Program-made: the position numbers and the translations under genes
The notes under the pieces: generated by a model
Told to the model about the DNA's origin: nothing
What the model saw: the letters and a program-made list of their open reading frames with translations, nothing else
Database searches by the model: none
From: Clostridiales bacterium
Lineage (GTDB): Bacteria > Bacillota > Clostridia > Christensenellales > CAG-138
Length of the DNA: 64,000 nt
Assembly: GCA_004558525.1 (NCBI GenBank)
Contig: SFCQ01000005.1
Location: forward strand, 1 to 64,000
Direction of reading: 5' to 3'
Part shown: positions 34,679 to 43,368 of the stretch, in pieces
How the letters are laid out: every line of letters starts with the position of its first letter
How positions within the stretch are numbered: position 1 is the stretch's first letter

Positions 34679-35671
34679 ATGCCTGTAAATCTTAAAGGAC
34701 GTTCATTTTTAACACTGAAGGATTTTTCAACTGAGGAGATACGCTATCTTCTTGACCTTGCGCATGACCTTAAGGCCAAAAAGCGCGCCGGAATAAAGGG
34801 CGATCTGCTTGCCGGACGCAACATAGTGCTGCTTTTTGAAAAGACCTCCACCCGCACGCGCTGCGCTTTCGAGGTCGCCGCGTATGACGAGGGCGCAAAC
34901 TGCACATTCCTTTCCAACAGTCAGATGGGCAAAAAGGAATCGCTTGAGGATACCGCCAAGGTGCTTGGCCGCTTCTACGACGGCATAGAGTTCAGGGGCT
35001 TCAAGCAGAGCGACGTTGAGCTGCTGGCAAAATACAGCGGAGTACCCGTATGGAACGGCCTGACCGATCTGTATCACCCCACCCAGATACTGGCCGATCT
35101 GCTCACCATAGAGGAGCATGTGCATAAGCCGCTTAACAAGGTGAAATTTGTTTACGCCGGCGACGCGCGCAACAACATGGGCAATTCCCTTATGATAGGC
35201 GCCGCAAAGATGGGCATGGAGTTCGTAGGCCTCGCGCCTAAGGCGCTGTTCCCCGACCCCAAGCTCGTTGCCGAGATGGAGGAGGTCGCAAAGACCACAG
35301 GCGCAAGGATAACCTTTACCGAGAACATAGACGATGTGAAGGGCGCCGACGTTATCTATACGGATGTTTGGGTATCGATGGGAGAAGAGGACCAGTTTGC
35401 GGAGCGCATAGAGCTGCTTGAGCCTTACCGCGTGAACGCAGAGATGATGAAGAAGACCGGCAATCCGGACTGCATATTCCTGCACTGCCTGCCCAGCTTC
35501 CACGATCTTGAAACCATAGTTGGCCGCCAGATATACGATCAGTTCGGGCTTACCGAGATGGAGGTCAGCGATGAGGTGTTCCGCTCGTCCGCCTCAAAGG
35601 TGTTTGACGAGGCCGAAAACCGCATGCACACGATAAAGGCGGTTATGGTGGCCACAATAGGCCGCCAGTAA
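34679..35671 (+). CDS. Ornithine carbamoyltransferase
   Basis: The product is 330 aa. [14 protein letters not shown] is the carbamoyl-phosphate loop (STRTR), [19 protein letters not shown] holds the HPxQ motif, and [10 protein letters not shown] the HCLP ornithine motif. The reaction links ornithine and carbamoyl phosphate with citrulline. Placed at the end of an ornithine-fermenting operon, it probably runs in the citrulline-splitting direction to feed ornithine and yield ATP through carbamate kinase; no arcA or arcC is in view. AAAGGAG at 34664-34670. Confidence 0.92.
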   Translation: MPVNLKGRSFLTLKDFSTEEIRYLLDLAHDLKAKKRAGIKGDLLAGRNIVLLFEKTSTRTRCAFEVAAYDEGANCTFLSNSQMGKKESLEDTAKVLGRFYDGIEFRGFKQSDVELLAKYSGVPVWNGLTDLYHPTQILADLLTIEEHVHKPLNKVKFVYAGDARNNMGNSLMIGAAKMGMEFVGLAPKALFPDPKLVAEMEEVAKTTGARITFTENIDDVKGADVIYTDVWVSMGEEDQFAERIELLEPYRVNAEMMKKTGNPDCIFLHCLPSFHDLETIVGRQIYDQFGLTEMEVSDEVFRSSASKVFDEAENRMHTIKAVMVATIGRQ

Positions 35672-35738
35672 GGCAAAACCAACAAGGTAAGCCGTAACAC
35701 GGTATACCGGCTTACTCTATAAAATGGGCTTGAATCAA

Positions 35739-35784
35739 GGGGCGGAAGCGAGAGCTTCCGCCCCAGCCTGTCGATAAACCCTGG
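35739..35784. repeat. Hairpin plus dispersed 17-bp motif, copy 1
   Basis: GGGGCGGAAGC / GCTTCCGCCCC forms a perfect 11-bp stem with loop GAGA (35739-35764). It is directly joined to CAGCCTGTCGATAAACC (35764-35780), the reverse complement of the 17-bp motif at 56352-56368. No T-run follows on either strand. Confidence 0.65.
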
Positions 35785-36045
35785 TTTCGGTTTCAGACAT
35801 ATGCAGCGCGCCTTGTTGCCGCACCGTTAACACATCGGCGGCAGCTATAAATTTACATTTTGCTTACATGTTGATGATGATTCGATTACATCTTTTTTCT
35901 ATAATGGTCGTATAAGGAAGCCCTGATCTATTCGGCACAGCATCATTGCGGCTGATAATTCCGTCATGGCTCATGCAAAAAGTCTCGCCATGCTGCCATT
36001 TCGCGTTAACCGGCGCTTCCATCGACCATAGGAGGGGGTACTCAA
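35785..36045 (+). other. Intergenic region upstream of the DUF6034 pair
   Basis: No gene is supported here. CTATAATGG near 35901 offers a -10 (TATAAT) without a clear -35. GGAGGGGG at 36032-36039 is the Shine-Dalgarno of the first lipoprotein. Confidence 0.4.
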
Positions 36046-37596
36046 ATGAAGAAGCTCATCGTTTTAAGCTTGTGCGCGACCATTCTGCTTGCGGCCTGCC
36101 AGCCCACGCCGGAAAAGCAGGTAGTCATACAAAAGGACATGGAGCAGATGATAGAGAAGGCCATCGCTGCGCCGGAGGTACAGCCTGCAGAGGAGGTAAA
36201 GCAGAGCGATGCCGCCAAGGAAAAGAATCCGCTTTATGACAAGCTGGGAATCCCCGAACGCTGGATAGCCGGGGACGAGGCCTTGAACGGCAAATTCGTA
36301 ATAAAAGCGGATACGGATATAGCTTTGCCGGAAGCGGATAAGCTGCCTATAGTCAGGGTACAGGCGGGCAGATTCTCGCAGGAGATGGTGGACAGGTTCT
36401 TTGAGGTGTTTTGCGGCGACACCGTGATGTATGAGGACACGGGAGAAAGGGACAAGCAATACTATGCCGATTATATATTGAAATTGCAGCAGAGCCTTGC
36501 AAAAATAGATGAAGCGGATAATGCTGACAAAGAGGAAAGCAGCCGGCTGAGGGAAAAGACGCAGGCTCACATAGAGGAGCTTGAAAAGCAGTATAAAAAA
36601 GCGCCGGATCATGTGGAATACCCAATATGCGACGGCAAGCTTAAAACCAACAGGATTGATGAAAACAAGCTAAAGGGCTCAAACACATACATTCAAGCAT
36701 ACGCAAAGCCGGGGGATTATAACTCGACGATGATAGAGATAAACAACGACGCCGAGTATACAATGGATTCTTCCTATGCCTTTAAGGATGAATACGGAAA
36801 CACGGTTGTAGTTTCGCCTTCAAGCGGCAGCTATGTATGGTTTTGCAGGGACGGCGTAACCGGCTCAAAGTCAAGATCCCGTAATTTGGTTGACCCTGTG
36901 CGCGATGTCACTGCGGAATCGCTTTCGGGTGAAAGCGTGGAAACAAAGCTTGGCATAACGCCAAAGCAGGCAAGGGAAAGGGCGCAGGAGACGCTCGACG
37001 CTCTCGGCCTTGACTATATGGCGATAGACCGCGTCGAGCTTTGCCAGGGCTGCCGCGAGGAAAACAAGGGCGTGCAAAGCTATTGCGTGCGCGTGCTAAG
37101 GAGCATAAACGGCACGCCGCTCGAGGGCAGGAACGACTATTCGGAATCCGAGATAGAGGGGGTGGGCGTAGGCCGCGAATGGTGGTATGAATCGTGCGAG
37201 ATAGTCGTAGACGACGAGGGAATAGCCTCATTCTACTGGATGGGGCCGCTCGAGGTTACGGATATACTTGGCGAGGACGCGAACCTTATACCGTTTGAGG
37301 ATGTGGAGAACGTGTTTTTGAAGATGCTGCCTGTCGTAAACGGGGACTGGGTGAGCAGGGCGGAGACAGCTGTGACTTACACCGTGGAGAAGGTGCGGCT
37401 CGCGCTATGGAGGATAATAGAGAAGGATTCATACACAAAAGGCTTGCTCGTGCCTGTTTGGAACATATACTGCGCGAGCGAGTACACTACAGAGCTTGGC
37501 GAACCGTACAGCAGCAGCGCCCTGTATTATAACAAGCCGACGCTTTGCATAAACGCCATCGACGGCTCGATAATAGATACAGAGAGGGGTTATTGA
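36046..37596 (+). CDS. DUF6034 lipoprotein (first copy)
   Basis: The product is 516 aa. The signal peptide MKKLIVLSLCATILLAACQP ends in lipobox LAAC, so it should be surface-anchored. The mature start TPEKQVVIQKDMEQMIEKA is the family signature. Long mixed alpha/beta regions follow, with YTKGLLVPVWNIYC near the end and CINAIDGSIIDTERGY closing the chain; the last part resembles the terminal strand of PepSY-type domains. Function unknown. A divergent paralogue begins 2 bp after its stop. Confidence 0.75.
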   Translation: MKKLIVLSLCATILLAACQPTPEKQVVIQKDMEQMIEKAIAAPEVQPAEEVKQSDAAKEKNPLYDKLGIPERWIAGDEALNGKFVIKADTDIALPEADKLPIVRVQAGRFSQEMVDRFFEVFCGDTVMYEDTGERDKQYYADYILKLQQSLAKIDEADNADKEESSRLREKTQAHIEELEKQYKKAPDHVEYPICDGKLKTNRIDENKLKGSNTYIQAYAKPGDYNSTMIEINNDAEYTMDSSYAFKDEYGNTVVVSPSSGSYVWFCRDGVTGSKSRSRNLVDPVRDVTAESLSGESVETKLGITPKQARERAQETLDALGLDYMAIDRVELCQGCREENKGVQSYCVRVLRSINGTPLEGRNDYSESEIEGVGVGREWWYESCEIVVDDEGIASFYWMGPLEVTDILGEDANLIPFEDVENVFLKMLPVVNGDWVSRAETAVTYTVEKVRLALWRIIEKDSYTKGLLVPVWNIYCASEYTTELGEPYSSSALYYNKPTLCINAIDGSIIDTERGY

Positions 37597-37597
37597 T

Positions 37598-39145
37598 ATG
37601 AGGAAGCTTTGTGCCGTTATGCTGTGCTTGGCTTTTATGCTTGCGGCCTGCCAGCCCACGCCGGAAAAGCAGGTGGTCATACAAAAGGACATGGAGCAGA
37701 TGATAGAGAAGGCGCAGAAAACGCCGGGCATCACACAGGAGGCAGCGCAGGGCGGGCTGAGGGAAAGGCTTGGCGCGCCGCAAAGGTATACGGCGGATAT
37801 TGTGGATAAAAGCGGCAAATTCTATTTTAAGGCCGATGTTGAGCTGACGATACCCGAGGTCGATGCAATGCCTATGGCCTGGGTGGAGGCGGCAAATTTT
37901 GAGCAGGATATGGTGACGAGGCTGTTCGATGCGCTGTGCGGGGACAGGGAGATGTATGTCTGGAACGAGACGATATCAAAGAATCAGATAGAGAAAAGCA
38001 TAGTACATTATCAAAGCGAGATAGCCGTGAGCCAAAGCGAAGCATATACCGAGATGTGCAAGAAAACGATAGAGAACCTAAAAAAACAATACAAAACGGC
38101 TCCGGAAAGCGTGGAGTATAAGCCGTGCAGCGGCATGCTCGAATTGATGGAGATAAGCGGCACGGGGGTGATAGACGGCACGATGGAATACCTTGAAGCG
38201 GTGGAGAATACTGAGGAAAAGTCAGGCCGTTGGTTTTTGGTTAAGAACAATATCAATTATAACGAGAACAATAAAAGGGCGCATAGCGAAAGCGATCAGG
38301 AGGGTAATATCTCAAGCCGATCGCAGAGGAGCGACGCGGAGCTAAGATACAAAAGAGAAAACAGGATAGGGAGTATACTCCGTGGCAACGGGGGTAAGCC
38401 GGTTGGCGATGAACGCAAGATGATAGATATATCGCCTGAGGCAGCGGTAAAGACCGCGGTGGATTTCCTTGAATCGGTTGGTATCTATAGCATGGAGCCA
38501 AACGGGATAAGGCTTATGAGCAATCATTACAGCAGGGAAGAGCTTGAAAGATTAGTTGAATATACGATAGAGAATGACGAGCAAGAGAAGATAGACAGAA
38601 TAATACGCGATTATGGCAGCATAGAGAGCTTTTACAACAGGGACAAAGAACACCAGGGTTATGAAATTGAGTTTTTACGCACGATGAACGGGGTCAAGGT
38701 AGCTTCCGACTACAATGCTACACGCAGCGGCAGCGACGATGCCTATGCAGCACCAGAGTGGGCAAACGAAAAGCTGAGTATAGTTGTAAATGACGAGGGA
38801 ATATTTGAATTACAATGGATACAGCCGCTAAACGTTACAGAGCTGATAACTGGCAGCGCAGAACTGCTGCAATTCAGCGAGATACGCGTTGTAATAGAAA
38901 AGATGATGGAGGTGATATACGGCCCGTTTTCAAGAGAACATGAAAATGAAGGAAAGACATATGAAGCGACGAGCATAGAGCTTTCGTTAATGCGCATAAA
39001 TGCGCGGGATACTATAACAAAAGGTCTTTTAGTGCCGGTCTGGAGTGTATACAGCGAGGACAGCAATAATTATAACGAAAAGACTTCCGTGCTGGCGGTC
39101 AATGCCATCGACGGCAGCATAATAGATTTGCAAACAGGCTACTGA
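37598..39145 (+). CDS. DUF6034 lipoprotein (second copy)
   Basis: The product is 515 aa with lipobox LAAC and the same mature start as its neighbour. Past residue ~45 the two copies differ widely, but share the final TKGLLVPVWSVY and AVNAIDGSIIDLQTGY. Their DNA is nearly identical over the first part of the mature protein (37641-37712 against 36089-36160), which is noted as a finding. No enzyme motif is seen. It probably shares a transcript with the first copy. Confidence 0.75.
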   Translation: MRKLCAVMLCLAFMLAACQPTPEKQVVIQKDMEQMIEKAQKTPGITQEAAQGGLRERLGAPQRYTADIVDKSGKFYFKADVELTIPEVDAMPMAWVEAANFEQDMVTRLFDALCGDREMYVWNETISKNQIEKSIVHYQSEIAVSQSEAYTEMCKKTIENLKKQYKTAPESVEYKPCSGMLELMEISGTGVIDGTMEYLEAVENTEEKSGRWFLVKNNINYNENNKRAHSESDQEGNISSRSQRSDAELRYKRENRIGSILRGNGGKPVGDERKMIDISPEAAVKTAVDFLESVGIYSMEPNGIRLMSNHYSREELERLVEYTIENDEQEKIDRIIRDYGSIESFYNRDKEHQGYEIEFLRTMNGVKVASDYNATRSGSDDAYAAPEWANEKLSIVVNDEGIFELQWIQPLNVTELITGSAELLQFSEIRVVIEKMMEVIYGPFSREHENEGKTYEATSIELSLMRINARDTITKGLLVPVWSVYSEDSNNYNEKTSVLAVNAIDGSIIDLQTGY

Positions 39146-39226
39146 CGATATAAACCCGGGTTTAATTAAATAATCTTAGGGCAATCCTCTTATTATCGGA
39201 TTAAAAGATGATGGGAGGATTTTTTT

Positions 39227-39808
39227 GTGAACATGATTTGGATAAAGAGAATAGCCGTTATCGCCCTGGCTGCGGCGCTTACAGCGCCTATGCTGCCGCG
39301 TGGCGCGGCGGCGGAGGGCGCCGAGGGCGTGTTCAGGCTGCACATAATCGCAAACAGCGACAGCGAGGACGACCAGCGCATAAAGCTTGAGGTAAGGGAC
39401 AGGGTGCTTATGACGATGCAGTCGCTGGGCGGATGCAAAAGCGCCCGGGATACGGAGAGTAAGCTTATGCAAAACGGGAAAACGATGCTTGAAGCCGCGG
39501 AAAACGTGCTTGCTGAGAACGGAACGGACTACGGCGCGCAGCTTGTTGTGGGCGAGTTTGATTTTCCGGACAGGGTGTATGGCGACAAGGTCTATCCCAG
39601 AGGACGCTACAGGGCGCTTAGGATAGTGCTTGGCGAAGGCAAAGGGCATAACTGGTGGTGCGTAATGTTTCCGCCGCTATGCATAGCGGAGACGGATAAT
39701 GGGGAAATTGATATAAACAAGCTTGAATTGAAAAGCTGGATAATAGAAAAGCTGAAAAGCATAGACGGAGGAAAGCTATGGGAAAAACTAATGTCAAGGC
39801 TTGGCTGA
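39227..39808 (+). CDS. spoIIR: Stage II sporulation protein R
   Basis: The product is 193 aa. After a signal peptide (residues about 1-28) comes VFRLHIIANSDSEDDQRIKL, the SpoIIR signature (HIIANSDS, then K-x-VRD), and GRYRALRIVLGEGKGHNWWC with MFPPLCIA near the end. SpoIIR is secreted from the forespore and triggers SpoIIGA to process pro-sigma E in the mother cell. The GTG at 39227 follows GGGAGG at 39212-39217. It overlaps sleB by 31 bp. Confidence 0.92.
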   Translation: MNMIWIKRIAVIALAAALTAPMLPRGAAAEGAEGVFRLHIIANSDSEDDQRIKLEVRDRVLMTMQSLGGCKSARDTESKLMQNGKTMLEAAENVLAENGTDYGAQLVVGEFDFPDRVYGDKVYPRGRYRALRIVLGEGKGHNWWCVMFPPLCIAETDNGEIDINKLELKSWIIEKLKSIDGGKLWEKLMSRLG

Positions 39809-40452
39809 GGCTGGCGCTTATATTCATGCTGTGCCTGAGCATAAGCGGCGCCGCTATGGCGGCTACGCTTAGGGTAGGCTCAAGCGGAGAAGAGGTTAAG
39901 ACGCTGCAGACGAAGCTGAAGCGCTGGGGCTACTATACCGGCAGCATAGACGGCGTTTTCGGCTCGGGTACCAAGAAGGCAGTTATAGCGTTTCAAAAGA
40001 AAAACGGCCTTACGCCGGACGGAATAGTAGGGCCTGCAACGCTTAAGGCGCTAGGTATGCAGAGCAGCGGCGGCTCAAGCGCGAGCAGCGGCTCAAATAC
40101 GAACGGAAATCTATATCTGTTGGCAAGACTGGTATACGGAGAGGCGAGAGGCGAGCCGTACAAGGGGCAGGTGGCCGTGGCGGCTGTTGTGCTGAACAGG
40201 GTGAAGAGCAGCAAATTCCCCAACAGCGTGAGCGGCGTGATATACCAAAGCGGCGCATTCAGCGTGGTAAGCGACGGGCAGATAAACCTTACGCCGGATG
40301 AAACCGCCATAAAGGCCGCGCGCGACGCAATGAACGGCTACGACCCGACGAACGGCTGCCTATACTATTATAACCCCGCAAAGACCACCAACAAATGGAT
40401 GCTGAGCAAGCCGGTGCTTCTGCGGATAGGCAATCACGCGTTTTTCAAATAA
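39778..40452 (+). CDS. sleB: Spore cortex-lytic enzyme SleB
   Basis: The product is 224 aa. A signal peptide is followed by a peptidoglycan-binding domain (LRVGSSGEEVKTLQTKLKRW to DGIVGPATLKALG), a Ser/Gly linker, and a hydrolase_2 catalytic domain (LLARLVYGEARGEPYKGQVA with the catalytic Glu, then AVVLNRVKSSKFPNSVSGVI). It degrades cortex during germination. GGAGGAAAG at 39766-39774 inside spoIIR fixes the start. ypeB follows, the classic partner order. Confidence 0.93.
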   Translation: MGKTNVKAWLRLALIFMLCLSISGAAMAATLRVGSSGEEVKTLQTKLKRWGYYTGSIDGVFGSGTKKAVIAFQKKNGLTPDGIVGPATLKALGMQSSGGSSASSGSNTNGNLYLLARLVYGEARGEPYKGQVAVAAVVLNRVKSSKFPNSVSGVIYQSGAFSVVSDGQINLTPDETAIKAARDAMNGYDPTNGCLYYYNPAKTTNKWMLSKPVLLRIGNHAFFK

Positions 40453-40488
40453 GAATTACAGGCATAAGCTTACGGGAGAAAATAAGAT

Positions 40489-41934
40489 ATGGAACGCTTT
40501 GACGGGAATGAATCTGAAAACAAAAAAAACAGAGCGATAGAGAACATGGCTGACGTTGAGCCGGTAGAATACGAAAAAGGCAAGCTTATAAGGGGCGGCG
40601 GCTTCTGGCATGCGGTGAGGACGATAGCGCTGCCTGTGCTGCTGGCTGTGGCGCTTGTGGCCACGGCGCTATGGGGGGACGAGCAAAGGACGCTTGCCGA
40701 CGGCTACAGAAGAAACAGCGAAAACATATACAGAAGGGCTTTTACCGAGCTTTGCGACGACATGAGCAACATGCAGACCGCCCTGGGCAAACTGAGGGTG
40801 GCGGCGGCTCCGGGGCAATACATGCTGCTGCTTGACGATATATGGCGGCTTTCCGGCTCCTGCGTGAGCCTGATGAGCCAGATACCGTCATCGCATATAG
40901 ATACGGCAGAGCTGAACAGCTTCGTCGTGCGCATAGGCGATTATGCGCGCTCCTTAAGCAAAAAGGCGCTTGAGGGGGAGGAAAGAAGCGAGGACGATAT
41001 GAAGCGGCTTGAGGAGCTTTACACAAAATGCGCCGAGATAAGCCGCGAGCTTAACGACAGGCTGAGCATAGGCGACGTGCCTACGGCGGCAATAACCAAC
41101 AACGACTACTTTTTAAGCGCCTCCGGCACAGAAGAGGACGACAAGCAGGACGAGGATATAGACAAGTTCCCGACGCTTATATACGACGGCCCCTTCAGCG
41201 AAAGCAGCGAAAAGCGCGAGGCAAAGGGCCTGGGCGGGGATATGATAGACCAGGAGAAGGCAAAGCAGCAGGCCGAGGCTATAACGGGCATATCCGGCTT
41301 TGAGCTGACGGGCGAGACGGATGGAACGATACCGTCGTGGGACTTTTCCTCAACGGAAAATGACTCAAGAGAGGTGGATATATCCATAAGCAAGCAGGGA
41401 GGCAAGCTTGTTTGGCTGATGGGCTCCGCCACAGGCACGGCAAACGAGGTGCCGCCTAAGGACAAGGCTGACGAGCTTAAAAATGCGGCGCTCGAGTGGC
41501 TGGGCAAGGCGGGCTTTGACAACATGAAGGCCACATACGCGCAATACTATTCAGGCGCGGCTGTGATCAACTTTGCCGCGACAAAGGACGAGATAATACT
41601 ATACAACGACCTTGTAAAGGTATGGGTGGACGTCGATACAAAAGAGATAATAGGCGCGGACGCGAGGAACTATCTTTTCAGCCACTGCGAAAGGGAGCTG
41701 GCGGAGCCTGCGATAAGCCCCGAGGAGGCCGAAGCCAGGGTATCGGTAAATCTTGAAATAGAGTCGAGGGAGCTGGCGCTGATACCGCTTACGCCCGAAA
41801 CGGAGAAGCTTTGCTATGAATTTAAGGGCAGATGCGGCGAGGACGAGTACATAGTATACATAGATGCGCAAACAGGCTATGAGCAGCAGATATTCGTTAT
41901 AATAAATACCGAAAACGGGCAGCTCACGATATAG
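40489..41934 (+). CDS. ypeB: Germination protein YpeB
   Basis: The product is 481 aa. One transmembrane segment (residues about 44-64) is followed by a helical region and PepSY-like repeats (QEKAKQQAEAITGISGFELT, SPEEAEARVSVNLEIESREL, then EYIVYIDAQTGYEQQIF). YpeB holds and protects SleB in the dormant spore. Its place 36 bp after sleB matches the standard pair. The cytoplasmic N-terminus of about 43 residues is longer than in Bacillus. Confidence 0.9.
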   Translation: MERFDGNESENKKNRAIENMADVEPVEYEKGKLIRGGGFWHAVRTIALPVLLAVALVATALWGDEQRTLADGYRRNSENIYRRAFTELCDDMSNMQTALGKLRVAAAPGQYMLLLDDIWRLSGSCVSLMSQIPSSHIDTAELNSFVVRIGDYARSLSKKALEGEERSEDDMKRLEELYTKCAEISRELNDRLSIGDVPTAAITNNDYFLSASGTEEDDKQDEDIDKFPTLIYDGPFSESSEKREAKGLGGDMIDQEKAKQQAEAITGISGFELTGETDGTIPSWDFSSTENDSREVDISISKQGGKLVWLMGSATGTANEVPPKDKADELKNAALEWLGKAGFDNMKATYAQYYSGAAVINFAATKDEIILYNDLVKVWVDVDTKEIIGADARNYLFSHCERELAEPAISPEEAEARVSVNLEIESRELALIPLTPETEKLCYEFKGRCGEDEYIVYIDAQTGYEQQIFVIINTENGQLTI

Positions 41935-42083
41935 GCTGACAGCTTAAAGCAAAAGCGCCGAAAAGGAAAAAGATTGTTAAAAAACCAGAAAATGCCGCGA
42001 TACGGGCAGTAAGGGCATTGACAAGGCCGATAAGACGGTTAAAATATATGTAACAACCGTCATCGCCTTTGGGAGAATTAAGC

Positions 42084-42698
42084 TTGTTCAACGCATATGA
42101 TATAGTTACCGAAGCGATAGACCGAGCCACGGAGGGTAAACCGGTGGGGCGGTCTAAAGCTGTTTATTCCCCAAAATGCTTTGGCTACAACATAACGCTG
42201 CCATATACCGGCGGGGACGCCGGCATGGCCGGGGAGATAAAAGCCGCCTGCAACGCCGCAATGAATAGGGAATACATAGCCGGGGCGGAAACGCATGCGC
42301 GGAGCATATGGCTGAAGCTGGACAAAAAGGAGATAGAGAGCCTGCTCAGAGCGGCTGTACGGGAGCTGCCGGAAGCCGGATTGGCAGACGGCGACACTAT
42401 GGCCGGCTTCACACTGATGAAGATGAGGACGCTGGCTAAAAGCGGAGACAGGGGCTTGAGCGAGGATGCGCGCATACTGCACGCGATGTGGCTGGCGCTT
42501 GGCATAACGGCATTCCATAAGGATAAAAAGAGGACGAGGGCCAGACTTACGGAGGCGTGCAAAGCGATAGACGGCATGTTTTCAGGCTTTGCGCCGGATA
42601 AACGCGCAAGCGCAAGGGCCATGAACGGGCTTGCCGGCATGGCGGCGCACAAGCTTATATACGCAGGGATAATTATAGAGGAGGATGGATATATATGA
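42084..42698 (+). CDS. Conserved helical protein of unknown function
   Basis: The product is 204 aa from TTG at 42084, which follows GGGAGA at 42071-42076. It is rich in alpha helix and basic residues (ARILHAMWLALGITAFHKDK, KRTRARLTEACKAIDGM). I do not recognise the family; a DALR-like tRNA-binding fold crossed my mind but no motif settles it. It overlaps the next gene by 4 bp (ATGA), so its function may relate to the metal-dependent hydrolase. Confidence 0.55.
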   Translation: MFNAYDIVTEAIDRATEGKPVGRSKAVYSPKCFGYNITLPYTGGDAGMAGEIKAACNAAMNREYIAGAETHARSIWLKLDKKEIESLLRAAVRELPEAGLADGDTMAGFTLMKMRTLAKSGDRGLSEDARILHAMWLALGITAFHKDKKRTRARLTEACKAIDGMFSGFAPDKRASARAMNGLAGMAAHKLIYAGIIIEEDGYI

Positions 42699-43342
42699 CT
42701 ATTAAATGGCTTGGACACAGCTGCTTTTTGATGACTACGGACAACGGGACAAGGATAATGACGGACCCATGCGACCCTGATACGGGCTATAATATAAAGC
42801 CCGTGGAATGCGACATACTTACGATAAGCCACGATCATCACGACCACAACTATGCGGCGCTTGCGCTCGGCGAGCCCGTCAGGATAGATAGCAGCGGCGA
42901 ATACAGAGTGAAGGACGTGAGCATAACCGGCATAAACACATGGCATGACGATGCGAAGGGCAAAAAGCGCGGAGAGAACATTGTGTTCGTATTTGAATTT
43001 GACATGATGAGGATAGTGCATCTTGGCGACCTTGGCGAGGTGCCGGACGCGGAGACGCTTAAAAAGATAGGCCATACGGACGTGCTGCTGACGCCCGTGG
43101 GCGGGGTATACACGATAGATGCAAAAGGGGCCAAGGCCGTGGCGGACGCGCTTAAGCCCAAGGTGATAATACCTATGCACTACAGGACCCCCGCGCTGGC
43201 ATTTGACCTTGAGGATCTATCAAAATGCATAGCGCTTGTAAAGGATAGGCCAATACACTATATACGCAACAGCGAGGCGCACCTGAGTAAGGACTCGCTT
43301 GGTACGGACAGGGTGATAACCCTTGAATACGCCAAGGAATAA
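42695..43342 (+). CDS. Metallo-beta-lactamase fold hydrolase (UlaG-like)
   Basis: The product is 215 aa. GHSCFLMTTDNGTRIMTDPC opens the fold. ISHDHHDHNY is the HxHxDH metal motif. VHLGDLG and PMHYRTPA supply the later metal ligands. The family (PF13483) hydrolyses ester or lactone bonds in UlaG, but most members have no known substrate. GAGGATGG precedes the ATG. Confidence 0.88.
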   Translation: MTIKWLGHSCFLMTTDNGTRIMTDPCDPDTGYNIKPVECDILTISHDHHDHNYAALALGEPVRIDSSGEYRVKDVSITGINTWHDDAKGKKRGENIVFVFEFDMMRIVHLGDLGEVPDAETLKKIGHTDVLLTPVGGVYTIDAKGAKAVADALKPKVIIPMHYRTPALAFDLEDLSKCIALVKDRPIHYIRNSEAHLSKDSLGTDRVITLEYAKE

Positions 43343-43368
43343 ACAGGCTTATAATCAATAAAGGACAG

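Noticed and set aside
35672..35738. Conventional terminator after ornithine carbamoyltransferase
   Set aside because: The strong stem begins at 35739 but lacks a T-run on either strand, so it is listed as a hairpin repeat rather than a terminator.
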